A stretch of DNA of 64,000 nt from Pseudomonas sp. P8_229 (GTDB lineage Bacteria > Pseudomonadota > Gammaproteobacteria > Pseudomonadales > Pseudomonadaceae), in contig NZ_CP125378.1 of NCBI RefSeq assembly GCF_034008635.1, positions 5,022,501-5,086,500 of the forward strand. The letters run 5' to 3'. The notes under the pieces were generated by a model that had not been told where the DNA came from, did not search any database, and saw only the letters and a program-made list of their open reading frames with translations. The position numbers and the translations under genes were made by a program. Positions 48,089-64,000 of the stretch are shown in pieces (positions within the stretch are counted from its first letter, which is position 1; the number at the start of each line of letters is the position of its first letter).

Positions 48089-49081
48089 ATGCCCAAAGCC
48101 ATTCACGTACTCGCGTTCGCCAACATGCAGATCCTCGACGTCACCGGGCCGCTGCAAGTCTTCGCCTCGGCCAACGACATCGCCCGCCAGCGCGGCTTGC
48201 CCGTACCGTATGCGCCGTCGGTGATTGCCCGCGAGGGCGGGTCGGTGATGTCTTCGGCAGGGCTGGCGGTACTGGCCGAGCCGTTGCCGCAGGAGGCCAG
48301 CGATACCTTGATCATTGCCGGAGGCTGGGGCATTTACCCGGCGGCCGAGGATGAGGCCCTGGTGGACTGGGTGCGCGAACACGCCGCCAGTTGCCGCCGC
48401 GTGGCCTCGGTGTGCACCGGCGCCTTTCTATTGGCAGCCAGCGGCTGGCTCGACGGCCGCCGCGTGGTCACCCACTGGACCCGCTGCGAGCAACTGGCGC
48501 AGCAGCATCCGAAGCTGCAAGTCGAAGCCAATCCGATCTTCATCAACGACGGCCCGGTCTGGACCTCGGCGGGCGTCACCGCCGGCATCGATCTGGCGCT
48601 GGCGATGGTCGAACAAGACCTCGGCCGCGACATCGCCCTCGACGTCGCCCGGCACCTGGTGGTGTTCCTCAAACGCCCGGGCGGGCAATCGCAATTCAGC
48701 GTGACCTTGGCCCTGCAAAATCAGGGCAATCGTTTTGACGAGCTGCACGCCTGGATCGCCGAAAACCTGACCTGCGACCTCGGCGTGCCGACCCTGGCCG
48801 AACAGGCCTGCATGAGCGAACGCAGCTTCGTCCGCCACTATCGCGCCGACACCGGTCAGACCCCGGCCCGCGCCATCGAACTGATCCGCGTCGAAACCGC
48901 CCGGCGTCTGCTCAGTGACACCGGGCTGCCGGTCAAGCGCATTGCGGCCAATTGCGGGTTTGGCAGTGAAGAGACGTTGCGGCGCAGTTTTCTACGGGCG
49001 CTTGGCGTGACGCCGCAGGCGTATCGGGAGCGGTTTTCGGTCAGTGCTGTTGCAGATCAAGCCTCAGCTTCCGCCACCTGA
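48089..49081 (+). CDS. GlxA family transcriptional regulator (DJ-1 domain plus AraC HTH)
   Basis: 330 residues from MPKAIHVLAFANMQILDVTGPL. Residues 1-190 form a DJ-1/PfpI domain with the elbow SVCTGAFLLAASGWLDGRRVVTHW. Residues about 225-315 form the AraC-type helix-turn-helix pair (LAEQACMSERSFVRHYRADTG and VKRIAANCGFGSEETLRRSF). GlxA regulators control amine, nitrile or stress genes nearby, here most likely the divergent DJ-1 gene. The 3' end overlaps the following convergent gene by 25 bases. A long in-frame extension upstream overlaps the DJ-1 gene and is rejected. Confidence 0.9.
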   Translation: MPKAIHVLAFANMQILDVTGPLQVFASANDIARQRGLPVPYAPSVIAREGGSVMSSAGLAVLAEPLPQEASDTLIIAGGWGIYPAAEDEALVDWVREHAASCRRVASVCTGAFLLAASGWLDGRRVVTHWTRCEQLAQQHPKLQVEANPIFINDGPVWTSAGVTAGIDLALAMVEQDLGRDIALDVARHLVVFLKRPGGQSQFSVTLALQNQGNRFDELHAWIAENLTCDLGVPTLAEQACMSERSFVRHYRADTGQTPARAIELIRVETARRLLSDTGLPVKRIAANCGFGSEETLRRSFLRALGVTPQAYRERFSVSAVADQASASAT

Positions 49082-49446
49082 TTGAAATACTTCGTCCGAT
49101 CCGGGGTAAACGTTACCCGCATCTTCGTCCGCGAACAGGTCAGTGCACGTTCTTCAGCCAGATCAATATCCAGATCCTCACCACGTAAGCCCTGCCACTG
49201 CGCCAGATACTTCAGCGAACCGTATTTCTCGTTCTTCTTCAGGCTCCGGCTCACGCCACCTTTCCAGCCGAGTACCGGCAGTTCATTGGCACAGCAGCGT
49301 TGCGCGAGGTCGGGGAAGCGTACGGCGCGCTGGCGGCCGATTTCCCAGCATTTGATCAGGCCTTTGTCGGCGGCTTCCCAGAGTTGGGTGCGGGTCAGGC
49401 CGGTGCGCAGGGGCGTGGCGATGGGACGGTGGACGTGCTGGGTCAT
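49057..49446 (-). CDS. Hypothetical protein
   Basis: 129 residues from the ATG at 49446 (AAGGAA six bases upstream). MTQHVHRPIATPL then TRTQLWEAADKGLIKCWEIGRQRAVRF resembles a small helix-turn-helix-like segment, followed by a basic C-terminal half. No family was recognised. It ends 25 bases inside the end of the convergent GlxA gene. Confidence 0.6.
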   Translation of the reverse strand: MTQHVHRPIATPLRTGLTRTQLWEAADKGLIKCWEIGRQRAVRFPDLAQRCCANELPVLGWKGGVSRSLKKNEKYGSLKYLAQWQGLRGEDLDIDLAEERALTCSRTKMRVTFTPDRTKYFNQVAEAEA

Positions 49447-49618
49447 TCTGGTTCCTTGAATTCGGGTTTTATTGGACAGCTCCGCTGTGCCCGTTGCGGT
49501 GGATGGTAGGGGGGGATGTAACAGCTGGCAACAAGGTATTTCAGGGTGTAAGTGCAAGTTGCAGGGGGGGAATTGGGTGGGATTTGTTTAACAGATGCAG
49601 GCATCAAGTCACACCCTC

Positions 49619-49752
49619 TGTGGCGAGGGGATTTATCCCCGATCGGCTGCGCAGCAGTCGCAAAGCCAGGCAATGCGGTGTTGCCGGAGCAATCGGAGGG
49701 GCAGAAGCGAGGCGGCTTTGCAGCCCGTCGGGGATAAATCCCCTCACTACAG
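49619..49752. repeat. Inverted repeat of the GAGGGGATTTATCCCC family
   Basis: GTGGCGAGGGGATTTATCCC at the left, matched by GGGATAAATCCCCTCACTAC at the right, with an inner GGCTGCGCAGCAGTCG hairpin. It fills the 391-base gap (49447-49837), where no gene was seen. Confidence 0.8.
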
Positions 49753-49837
49753 GGGATCTGATTCTGTTTATTTCTGTGTAGGGATTAGCCAGTTAAAGAG
49801 GCGAGATGCGGCAGATTTCCTACACGCGCTGACGAAA

Positions 49838-51664
49838 TTACGGCTGCCACTCACGCTTTTCCCCGCTCAAGCGCCGATCGAGAAAACTCGCCGCACTGAT
49901 CAGCGCCAGATGCGTCAGTGCCTGCGGGGTGTTGCCAAGATGCCGGCCATGGCTGTCGAACTCTTCGGCGTACAGCCCCAGCGGGTTGGCATAACGCAGC
50001 AGTTGTTCGAACTCCAGATGCGCCTTTTCCACCTGCCCGGCGCGGGCCAGACACTCGACGTACCAGAACGAACATGCGGCAAACGCGCCTTCGGTGCCGG
50101 CCAGGCCGTCAATGTTGCTGTCATCATTGCGGTAGCGGTAAACCATGCCGTCGCGCACCAGATGTTTTTCGATGGCTTCGAGGGTCGACAGCCAGCGCGG
50201 GTCCTTGGCGCTGACGAAACGCACCAGCGGCATCAGCAGCATCGAGCCGTCGAGCGCGGTGCCGCCCTTGTACTGGACGAAATGTCCGCGCTCCTCGTTC
50301 CAGAAGTTGTCCCAGATGTCGGCGTAAATCGCCTGCCGGGTCTGATCCCACTGAACGAACGGTGCCGGCAGCGAGCGTTTCGAGGCCAGGCGAATGGCCC
50401 GGTCCAGCGCCACCCAGCACATCAGCCGCGAATGCAGGAAGTGATGCTGCTCACCACGCATTTCCCAAATGCCTACGTCGGTGGTCTGCCAGGTCTCACA
50501 CACTTGATCGACCACTTCACGCACGTGTTTCCAGCCTTCGTGGGAAATCGCGTCGCCGTATTTGTTGACCAGATACACCGCGTCCATCAGCTCGCCGAAG
50601 ATATCCAGCTGAATCTGCTCATACGCGCCGTTGCCGATGCGCACCGGTTGCGCGCCGCCGTGACCGGACAAGTGCGAAAGCTCGGTTTCCGGCAACTCCT
50701 GACGACCATCCACCGCATACAGAATGTTGAGCTTCATCGGCTGACCGCGGCAATCGCTGACCCGTCCGCGCAGCCAGCTCATATAGGCGTTGGCCTCACC
50801 GACGAAGCCCAGGCGCATGAACGCATAGACGGTGAACGAGGCGTCGCGGATCCAGGTGTAGCGGTAATCCCAGTTGCGTTCGCCGCCGGGGGTTTCCGGC
50901 AGGCCGAAAGTGGCGGCGGCGAGGATCGCGCCATGCTTGCGTGAGGTCAGCAGCTTCAGCGCCAGCGCCGAGCGATTGACCATTTCTCGCCAGCGCCCGC
51001 GATAGTTGGACTGGCCGATCCAGTCACGCCAGAACTTCAGCGTGCGCTCCAGACACAGTTTGGCGGTGTCATTGCGAAAGCGTGGGTCTTCGGCGCCACC
51101 GAGAATGAATTCGGCGGTTTCGTTCTGCTTCAAACTGAACGAGGCGACTGCCGATGCGCCATCGATGTGCAGCGCCTGGTCCGCCACCAACCGCAGCGAC
51201 GGCTGGCCCTCGGCGCTGAAAATCACCGACTGCTGGTCCGTCTGCGCCCTGGTGCTGGCGCGGGCGTAGTCGTGACGCACCGCGCAGCGCATGTGGAAGG
51301 TTGCCTCGCCGCTGACCACCCGCACCCGACGCATGAGCATCGGCAGGTCATCCTCGCTGTCGCCCACCGGCAGCAGGTCGGTGATTTCCACCACGGCGTA
51401 TTCGCTGAGCCAGCGGGTCTGTAAAACGTTGGTGTCGGGTAGGTAGATCTGCTCGCGGCGGGCGTCGGGCAGGTCCGGTGCGAGCTGGAAAATCCCCGCG
51501 TCGGGGGTGTCCAGCAGCGAACAGAATATCGATGGGCTGTCGAACTCCGGCCAGCAGAAAAAATCCACGCTGCCCTTGTCGTTGACCAGTGCCGCACTGC
51601 GCATGTCGCCGATGATGCCGTGGGCGTCAATCGGGCTTTGTCGTTCGAGGTGATGCTCAGCCAT
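49838..51664 (-). CDS. Glycoside hydrolase family 15 protein
   Basis: 608 residues. N-terminal domain of the trehalase-like GH15 type (SPIDAHGIIGDMRSAALVNDKGSVDFFCWPEF region). The catalytic (alpha/alpha)6 barrel has ERNWDYRYTWIRDASFTVYAF, GIWEMRGEQHHFLHSRLM with the probable general acid Glu, and GTEGAFAACSFWYVECL with the probable general base Glu. Such enzymes hydrolyse alpha-glucosidic bonds, often trehalose or glucan ends. It has no signal peptide. Its 5' end overlaps the SDR gene by 8 bases, so they form an operon. Confidence 0.9.
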   Translation of the reverse strand: MAEHHLERQSPIDAHGIIGDMRSAALVNDKGSVDFFCWPEFDSPSIFCSLLDTPDAGIFQLAPDLPDARREQIYLPDTNVLQTRWLSEYAVVEITDLLPVGDSEDDLPMLMRRVRVVSGEATFHMRCAVRHDYARASTRAQTDQQSVIFSAEGQPSLRLVADQALHIDGASAVASFSLKQNETAEFILGGAEDPRFRNDTAKLCLERTLKFWRDWIGQSNYRGRWREMVNRSALALKLLTSRKHGAILAAATFGLPETPGGERNWDYRYTWIRDASFTVYAFMRLGFVGEANAYMSWLRGRVSDCRGQPMKLNILYAVDGRQELPETELSHLSGHGGAQPVRIGNGAYEQIQLDIFGELMDAVYLVNKYGDAISHEGWKHVREVVDQVCETWQTTDVGIWEMRGEQHHFLHSRLMCWVALDRAIRLASKRSLPAPFVQWDQTRQAIYADIWDNFWNEERGHFVQYKGGTALDGSMLLMPLVRFVSAKDPRWLSTLEAIEKHLVRDGMVYRYRNDDSNIDGLAGTEGAFAACSFWYVECLARAGQVEKAHLEFEQLLRYANPLGLYAEEFDSHGRHLGNTPQALTHLALISAASFLDRRLSGEKREWQP

Positions 51665-52457
51665 TGCCGCGAAACTCCGGATAAAGACTCATGCCGCCGT
51701 CGATGAACAGGGTGGTGCCGACGATGTAGTCGGCGGCGTCGGAGGCGAGGAACACTACCGCGTTGGCCACGTCCTCGACGTCGCCGATACGGCCGTAGGG
51801 GATCAGCTCCAGTAGTTTTTCACCGGCCGCGCCTTGCGTGGCCTCTTTATTGATTGCCGTGCGAATCGCCCCCGGCGCGATGCCGTTGACGCGGATACGC
51901 TGATGGCTGACTTCCTGAGCGAGGGTCTGCATCAACTGATCGACGCCGCCCTTGGACGCTGCGTAGTTGACGTGCCCAGCCCATGGAATGCGCTGGTGTA
52001 CCGAGCTCATGTGAATGATCTTGCCGGCCGCCCGGGACACGCCTTCACGCACGCCTTGCCGGTTGAAAATCCGCAGTGCGGCGCGGGCGCAGAGGAACTG
52101 GCCGGTGAGGTTGACGCCGATCACTGTGTTCCAGTCTTCGAGGGTCATGTCCACGGCCGCCGCATCCTTTTGCAGGCCGGAATTGGCCACCAGAATGTCC
52201 AGCGAACCAAAGGCCTCGAGAGTCTCGGCGAACAGCCGTTCGACCTCGTTTTCCTTCGACACATCGGCAGCGATGGCCAGTGCCTGACCGCCGTCGGCGA
52301 TGATCTGCCGGGCCAGCGCCTGCGCAGGTTCTGGCTGACGGTTGTAGTTGATGACCACCGCAGCACCGGCAGCGGCCAGCGCTCGGGCGGCGGCATGGCC
52401 GATGCCGGAGCTGGCGCCGGTGATCAGGGCTACTTGTCGGGCGAGGGAGATCTGCAT
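51657..52457 (-). CDS. Short-chain dehydrogenase, probably glucose 1-dehydrogenase type
   Basis: 266 residues. NAD(P)-binding motif TGASSGIG near residue 14, NSG motif (LVANSGLQ) and the catalytic YxxxK in NYAASKGG; IRVNGIAPGAIRTAINKEA is conserved. The sequence resembles glucose 1-dehydrogenase family SDRs, which oxidise glucose to gluconolactone. Coupling to a GH15 hydrolase would make sense if that enzyme releases glucose, but this is inference. Confidence 0.85.
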   Translation of the reverse strand: MQISLARQVALITGASSGIGHAAARALAAAGAAVVINYNRQPEPAQALARQIIADGGQALAIAADVSKENEVERLFAETLEAFGSLDILVANSGLQKDAAAVDMTLEDWNTVIGVNLTGQFLCARAALRIFNRQGVREGVSRAAGKIIHMSSVHQRIPWAGHVNYAASKGGVDQLMQTLAQEVSHQRIRVNGIAPGAIRTAINKEATQGAAGEKLLELIPYGRIGDVEDVANAVVFLASDAADYIVGTTLFIDGGMSLYPEFRGNG

Positions 52458-52555
52458 GCGAAGTCGCGCCTTGAGTCAGGGTCTATTCAGCTGACTGGTC
52501 GCGGGCCATGAGAGTTCATTCGGTGGTGCGGTGTTGTGCTGAATTCGCCGGCCTC

Positions 52556-52624
52556 TTCGCGAGCAGGCTCGCTCCCACGGTTGGAATGCATTGCCCCTGT
52601 GGGAGCGAGCCTGCTCGCGAAGGG
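52556..52624. repeat. Facing pair of REP units
   Basis: TTCGCGAGCAGGCTCGCTCC and its inverted copy, between divergent SDR and MFS genes. In-frame extensions of the MFS gene into this repeat are therefore not real. Confidence 0.8.
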
Positions 52625-52707
52625 TCTTCACATTCCACCAACAATTGCGCGCTTCCCCGCCACCCGACCCTATGGCAACTTGGCGGCCCTTGATGAGGCT
52701 GCAACCC

Positions 52708-53880
52708 ATGGCAAACCCCTACCGCGAATTGTTCACCGCCCCCGGTGCGCGAAATTTTGTTCTCGCCGGAATGATCGCGCGCATGCCGATTTCCATGACC
52801 GGCATCGGCGTGATCACCATGCTCTCGCAGCTCAAGGGCGGATACGCGCTGGCGGGTGCGGTGGCGGCGACGTTTGCCCTGGCCACGGCGTTTTGCGCGC
52901 CGCAGGTGTCGCGTCTGGTCGATCGCTTCGGTCAGGGCAAAGTACTGCCGATGTCGGCGTTGATTGGCGGCGGGGCGTTGCTGATGTTGCTGTTGTGCAC
53001 GCGCTTGCAGGCGCCGACCTGGACGCTGTTCATCTTCGCCGCACTGGCCGGGTGCATGCCGAGCATGTCGGCGATGGTGCGCGCGCGCTGGACCGAGATC
53101 TATCGCGGTCAGCCGCAATTGCAGACCGCCTACGCACTGGAATCGGTACTCGATGAAGTCTGTTTCATCGTTGGTCCGCCGCTGTCGGTCGGCTTATGCG
53201 TGGCGGTGTTTCCCGAGGCCGGGCCGTTGGCGGCGCTGCTGGCTCTGGCGGTCGGCGTCACCGCGTTTGTCGCCCAGCGCAGCACCGAGCCGGCGGTACA
53301 TCCGCACGAAACCCATCATCAGGGCTCGATCATCGGTTCGACGGACGTGCAGCTGTTGCTGGCGCTGATGATCGCCATGGGCATCATCGTCGGTGTGGTG
53401 GATGTGGTCAGCGTCGCCTTCGCGCAGCAGCAGGGCCAACCGGCAGCGGCGAGTATTGTGTTGTCGGTGTATGCGATCGGCTCGTGTCTGGCCGGTATCG
53501 CTTTTGGCGCGATGCGTTCGAAACTGCCGTTGCCGCGGCTGTTTCTCTACGGCGGGGTGGCGACGGCGGTGACCACGCTACCGCTGTTGCTGGCGAGCAA
53601 TATTGTCGGCTTGTCGCTGGCGGTGTTTGTCGCAGGACTGTTTTTCTCGCCGACACTGATTGTCGCCATGGCCCTGATCGAACGTATCGTGCCGCCAGCC
53701 AAACTCACTGAAGGCCTGACGTGGCTGGTGACGGGGTTGAGTATCGGCGTGGCGATCGGTGCTGCAGGCTCCGGTTGGCTGGTGGATGTCTTCGGCGCCC
53801 GCAGCGGATTCTGGCTGGCGATTGCCGCCGGGGCGGTGGTGTTGGGTTCGGCGGTGCAGAGCTATCGCCACCTGAAATAA
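52708..53880 (+). CDS. MFS transporter
   Basis: 390 residues from MANPYRELFTAPGARN (GAGG nine bases upstream); ATGs at 52693 and 52672 are alternatives. About 12 hydrophobic helices and a loop motif VSRLVDRFGQGKVLPMS, similar to MFS motif A. A cytoplasmic loop near the middle is histidine-rich (HPHETHHQGS). Direction and substrate are unknown. It stands alone, 0.2 kb from an inverted repeat and 1.5 kb from the pyoverdine genes. Confidence 0.88.
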   Translation: MANPYRELFTAPGARNFVLAGMIARMPISMTGIGVITMLSQLKGGYALAGAVAATFALATAFCAPQVSRLVDRFGQGKVLPMSALIGGGALLMLLLCTRLQAPTWTLFIFAALAGCMPSMSAMVRARWTEIYRGQPQLQTAYALESVLDEVCFIVGPPLSVGLCVAVFPEAGPLAALLALAVGVTAFVAQRSTEPAVHPHETHHQGSIIGSTDVQLLLALMIAMGIIVGVVDVVSVAFAQQQGQPAAASIVLSVYAIGSCLAGIAFGAMRSKLPLPRLFLYGGVATAVTTLPLLLASNIVGLSLAVFVAGLFFSPTLIVAMALIERIVPPAKLTEGLTWLVTGLSIGVAIGAAGSGWLVDVFGARSGFWLAIAAGAVVLGSAVQSYRHLK

Positions 53881-53910
53881 CCCTGGCACTTTCTATCTGA
53901 TGAAAAACCT

Positions 53911-54046
53911 TTGTGGCGAGGGGATTTATCCCCGATGAGCCGCGAAGCGGCCCCAAACCCGGCCAACTCTTTCCTTCAGCAGTACCGAGCCGGGTGAGTT
54001 TGCGAGGGCTGCGCAGTCGATCGGGGATAAATCCCCTCGCCACAGA
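53911..54046. repeat. Inverted repeat of the GAGGGGATTTATCCCC family
   Basis: TTGTGGCGAGGGGATTTATC and the inverted GATAAATCCCCTCGCCACA, with GCCGCGAAGCGGC as an inner hairpin. Located between convergent genes. Confidence 0.8.
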
Positions 54047-54071
54047 ATCATCCACACAGACATCAGGCGGG

Positions 54072-55205
54072 TTACCAACCCCGGCCCGAATTCACCCAGA
54101 AATTCACCGACAGCGACGTCGACACCGACTCCACCTGATGGAACCAGCCCTCCGGCAAAAACAGCAGGTCCCCGGCCTCCAGCGTCACGCGCAGAAATGT
54201 CACATCGCGTGCCGCAGGAAAACGCTGGTAGTCCGGCGCGTCGGGGTTGAAATCGCAGCCATCCAGGCCACCCTTTGGCGCCGTCGACCACGTGCCCAGC
54301 GCCTCGCGGTGATGCGGGGCGGCGAGGGTGAACTGCTTCCGGCCCCAGACCTGGGCAAACAGATTATCGGTGTCGTCGCGGTGCAGTGGGGTCAGCGTGC
54401 CTTTGGGACCGATCCAGATCCGTGGCGCAATGAACAACGAAGCATCGAAGTAGGGCGGGTACTTGATCTGCTGCAGCAATTGCGTCGGCAGGATGTTGTT
54501 GCCCATGTAGGCCGGCGGTTCGCCGTCAGCACGTTTGACTGCCGGTTGATCCAGAGAGGCAATGAATTCGGCCATCGACGTCGAGCGGAAATCACGTTCG
54601 GTGGAAAAGGTTTTTTTCACGTAATCGCCGTGGCGGGTGATGCCCTGCAGTTCGGCGAAATGCACCAGTGATTCTTCGCGACTGAGCTTGAACAGCGGCC
54701 AGTCGTGCAGTGCATTGCTGATCACCACCGGAATGCCATTGGGCAAATACCTGCTTTTGAATTCGCCAACCGACAGTTCGCCGCGCGCGTGGCGCTCGAC
54801 GCGGGTCTGGGTCGGCAGGCCGGCGGTGAGTTGTTCACTGAAGCGTGGCGGGGTCGGGTAGCGCTTGTTCATGTCGACCTTTTGCGCCACCGCGCCACCG
54901 CGCATCGCATGCTCGATGATCTGCGGCAGCAGCGTCGCCAGGCCCATGTTGCCGCCGATCTTCAGGCGCCCGCTGGCGAACAGTTCTTCGACATTGAGCC
55001 TGCCGCCCATGATCCCGAGAAAATCGCCCTCGGCCACTTCAATGGTCACGTCGGGGCTGGCGTGGCGCCCGGGCGCGGTGCGACTGCTGGCCTTGACCTC
55101 CGACCAGTAGGCCAGCTGCGGACCAAACACGAATTGGAAAACGCCTTCGATGCCGACGGCACCGGCGTTGGCGAACAACTTGCCCAGGATGCTCTGCAGG
55201 TCCAC
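54072..55205 (-). CDS. SCP2 sterol-binding plus JmjC/cupin-8 domain protein, pyoverdine-linked
   Basis: 377 residues, GTG start at 55205 with GAGGA six bases upstream. Residues 1-110 resemble an SCP2 lipid-binding domain (VTIEVAEGDFLGIMGGRLNVEELFASGRLKI region). Residues about 150-375 form a cupin-8/JmjC domain with WIGPKGTLTPLHRDDTDN (H-x-D Fe ligands), a later GDLLFLPEGWFHQVESV (third His ligand) and LSVNFWVN. Such enzymes are Fe(II)/2-oxoglutarate hydroxylases. It diverges from the thioesterase gene, and a perfect PvdS-type promoter (TAAAT-N16-CGT) lies directly upstream. A role in pyoverdine or lipid-tail processing is inference. Confidence 0.8.
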   Translation of the reverse strand: MDLQSILGKLFANAGAVGIEGVFQFVFGPQLAYWSEVKASSRTAPGRHASPDVTIEVAEGDFLGIMGGRLNVEELFASGRLKIGGNMGLATLLPQIIEHAMRGGAVAQKVDMNKRYPTPPRFSEQLTAGLPTQTRVERHARGELSVGEFKSRYLPNGIPVVISNALHDWPLFKLSREESLVHFAELQGITRHGDYVKKTFSTERDFRSTSMAEFIASLDQPAVKRADGEPPAYMGNNILPTQLLQQIKYPPYFDASLFIAPRIWIGPKGTLTPLHRDDTDNLFAQVWGRKQFTLAAPHHREALGTWSTAPKGGLDGCDFNPDAPDYQRFPAARDVTFLRVTLEAGDLLFLPEGWFHQVESVSTSLSVNFWVNSGRGW

Positions 55206-55242
55206 GGTGAATCCTCATTATTGGTTTTGGCCTGAACGGTTA

Positions 55243-55266
55243 ACGAGCGCCTGTTTGGGGGATTTA
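55243..55266 (-). promoter_or_regulatory. PvdS-type promoter (iron-starvation box) for the SCP2/JmjC gene
   Basis: On the minus strand TAAAT, 16 bases, CGT, an exact match to the PvdS consensus as I know it. About 40 bases upstream of the GTG start. Confidence 0.7.
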
Positions 55267-55277
55267 CCGGCGCGCGA

Positions 55278-55302
55278 CTAATTTGCCGGGCGCGTAATCC
55301 GT
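55278..55302 (+). promoter_or_regulatory. PvdS-like promoter for the thioesterase gene
   Basis: CTAAT at 55278-55282, a 17-base spacer and CGT at 55300-55302. One base of the -35 box differs from TAAAT when read as TAATT with a 16-base spacer. It lies back to back with the box at 55243-55266. Confidence 0.5.
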
Positions 55303-55337
55303 TTCTCTCTACAGACAAAATTTTCGAGGAAGGCCGG

Positions 55338-56063
55338 GTGAACAAGCTGACCCTGCTGTGCCTGCCGTACTCCGGCGCCAGCGCCATGGTCTACAGCCGC
55401 TGGCGGCCAAAGCTGCCGCAATGGCTGCAATTGCAACCGGTGGAACTGCCGGGGCGCGGCGCACGTTTCGACGAGCCGCTGCACACTGATATGCGTGCGC
55501 TGGCGATGCAATTGGCCAAGGAATTACGCCCGAAGCTCAAGGCGCCGTATGCGTTGTTCGGTCATAGTCTGGGCGCGTTGCTGGCCTGTGAAATCGCTCA
55601 CGCCCTGCGCGTTCTGGGGTGTCCGGAGCCGGTGGCGCTGTTTGCCTCCGGCACGGCGGCGCCGACGATGCGCGCCGATTACGATCGCGGTTTTGCCGAG
55701 CCGAAAACCGACGCCGAGCTGATCGATCAATTGCGCACACTCAACGGCACCAGCGAAGAGGTGTTGGCCAATGCCGAGCTGATGAGCCTGACCCTGCCGA
55801 TCCTGCGTGCGGATTTCCTGCTCTGCGGCAAATTCGAGCCGTTGCAGCGGCCGTTGCTCAACTGCCCGGTGCATGTGCTTGGCGGCAAGGCTGACCGCGC
55901 GACCACCGAGCAACTGATCGGCTGGAGCAAGGAAACCCGAGGCAGCTTTTCGGTGGACATGCTCGCCGGCGGGCACTTTTTCATTCATGAGCATGAAGCC
56001 AAAGTGCTCAAGGTGATCAAGGATCAACTGGAAGTGCATCACCGGCGCCACACCATGGCCTGA
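55338..56063 (+). CDS. Type II thioesterase of the pyoverdine locus
   Basis: 241 residues, GTG start at 55338 preceded by GAGGAAGG. Alpha/beta hydrolase with LCLPYSGASAMVYSRW, VELPGRGARFDEPL, the nucleophile GHSLGALLACE and the catalytic His in LAGGHFFIHEH. Type II thioesterases remove wrong acyl groups from carrier domains of the NRPS. Placed between a JmjC protein and an NRPS, it resembles the PA2411 and PvdG type enzymes of P. aeruginosa; which of the two cannot be settled here. Confidence 0.88.
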   Translation: MNKLTLLCLPYSGASAMVYSRWRPKLPQWLQLQPVELPGRGARFDEPLHTDMRALAMQLAKELRPKLKAPYALFGHSLGALLACEIAHALRVLGCPEPVALFASGTAAPTMRADYDRGFAEPKTDAELIDQLRTLNGTSEEVLANAELMSLTLPILRADFLLCGKFEPLQRPLLNCPVHVLGGKADRATTEQLIGWSKETRGSFSVDMLAGGHFFIHEHEAKVLKVIKDQLEVHHRRHTMA

Positions 56064-56080
56064 CCACCGCATGACCTGAT

Positions 56081-56169
56081 GTGGGAGCGGGCTTGCTCGC
56101 GAAAGCGGTACTTCAGTTATTGCATCGTTGACTGACACACCGCTTTCGCGAGCAAGCCCGCTCCCACAT
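56081..56169. repeat. Facing pair of REP units between the thioesterase and NRPS genes
   Basis: GTGGGAGCGGGCTTGCTCGC and its inverted copy GCGAGCAAGCCCGCTCCCAC. They precede the NRPS promoter region, so the NRPS is probably transcribed separately. Confidence 0.8.
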
Positions 56170-56228
56170 TTGATCTGTGTTAATGGAAAAAGCCGCTCTA
56201 CCGCCCGCCTGACAGTTGTTCTCATTCG

Positions 56229-56252
56229 CTAATTTTTCCGGTCTGCATTCGT
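56229..56252 (+). promoter_or_regulatory. PvdS-like promoter for the NRPS gene
   Basis: GCTAAT (CTAAT at 56229-56233), 16 bases, CGT at 56250-56252; about 55 bases before the ATG. It resembles the box ahead of the thioesterase gene, with one departure from TAAAT. Confidence 0.5.
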
Positions 56253-56307
56253 TTTATAGGGACGACGTGCCTTTGTGCTTCCTGCCTACTGATCCGGATG
56301 CTGAGAA

Positions 56308-64000
<7,693 letters not shown>

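Noticed and set aside
47057..49081. 674-codon plus-strand frame
   Set aside because: The first 344 codons run through REP units and antisense to the DJ-1 gene; the GlxA-type regulator starts at 48089.

Overview
The window reads as chromosome of a fluorescent Pseudomonas of the P. fluorescens group. The evidence is the gene order (xdh, gntR, smc, zipA, ligA, ffs, dnaX, ybaB, recR, apt, anr, hemN, ccoSIHG, two cbb3 oxidase operons, aer), which as I recall it follows P. aeruginosa with a few insertions, the dense REP-type inverted repeats between genes, and a pyoverdine-type NRPS at the right edge. No database search was run, so names rest on protein motifs and on remembered family features.

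Left part (1-23.3 kb): the xanthine dehydrogenase operon xdhABC on the minus strand (xdhC cut by the edge), a divergent GntR/FCD regulator two bases ahead of smc, then zipA, NAD-dependent ligA, a zinc metallopeptidase-like protein, 4.5S RNA (ffs), a superfamily-1 helicase-like ATPase that looks like an accessory insertion, a periplasmic solute-binding protein, dnaX-ybaB, a medium-chain oxidoreductase, recR, an acyl-CoA dehydrogenase and apt.

Middle part (23.3-46.1 kb): a low-oxygen respiration region. It holds anr (FNR-type regulator), hemN, a TauE/SafE-like protein, ccoS, ccoI, ccoH, ccoG and two tandem ccoNOQP operons. ANR boxes can be read upstream of hemN, ccoG and the outer ccoN; the last lies inside the divergent hydrolase gene. 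A short island (PIN toxin/antitoxin plus a secreted phosphoesterase, AT-rich at one end) separates ccoG from the cbb3 operons. Past the oxidases lie a hydrolase, a repeat-rich stretch, a P4/C4-like antisense RNA module leading into a DUF6124 gene, a hypothetical gene and an Aer-type chemoreceptor.

Right part (46.2-64 kb): a CPBP membrane protease, a DJ-1/PfpI protein divergent from a GlxA-type AraC regulator, a hypothetical protein, a GH15 glycosidase with an SDR dehydrogenase, an MFS transporter, and the start of a pyoverdine locus. That locus has an SCP2+JmjC protein and a type II thioesterase diverging from PvdS-like promoters, then a large NRPS (C-A-T-E-C-A-T visible) whose first module appears to install D-serine.

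The most interesting signals are the antisense-RNA immunity-like leader at 43.0-43.2 kb, the divergent PvdS promoters that tie an uncharacterised SCP2/JmjC protein to pyoverdine production, and the ANR box embedded in a neighbouring coding sequence.
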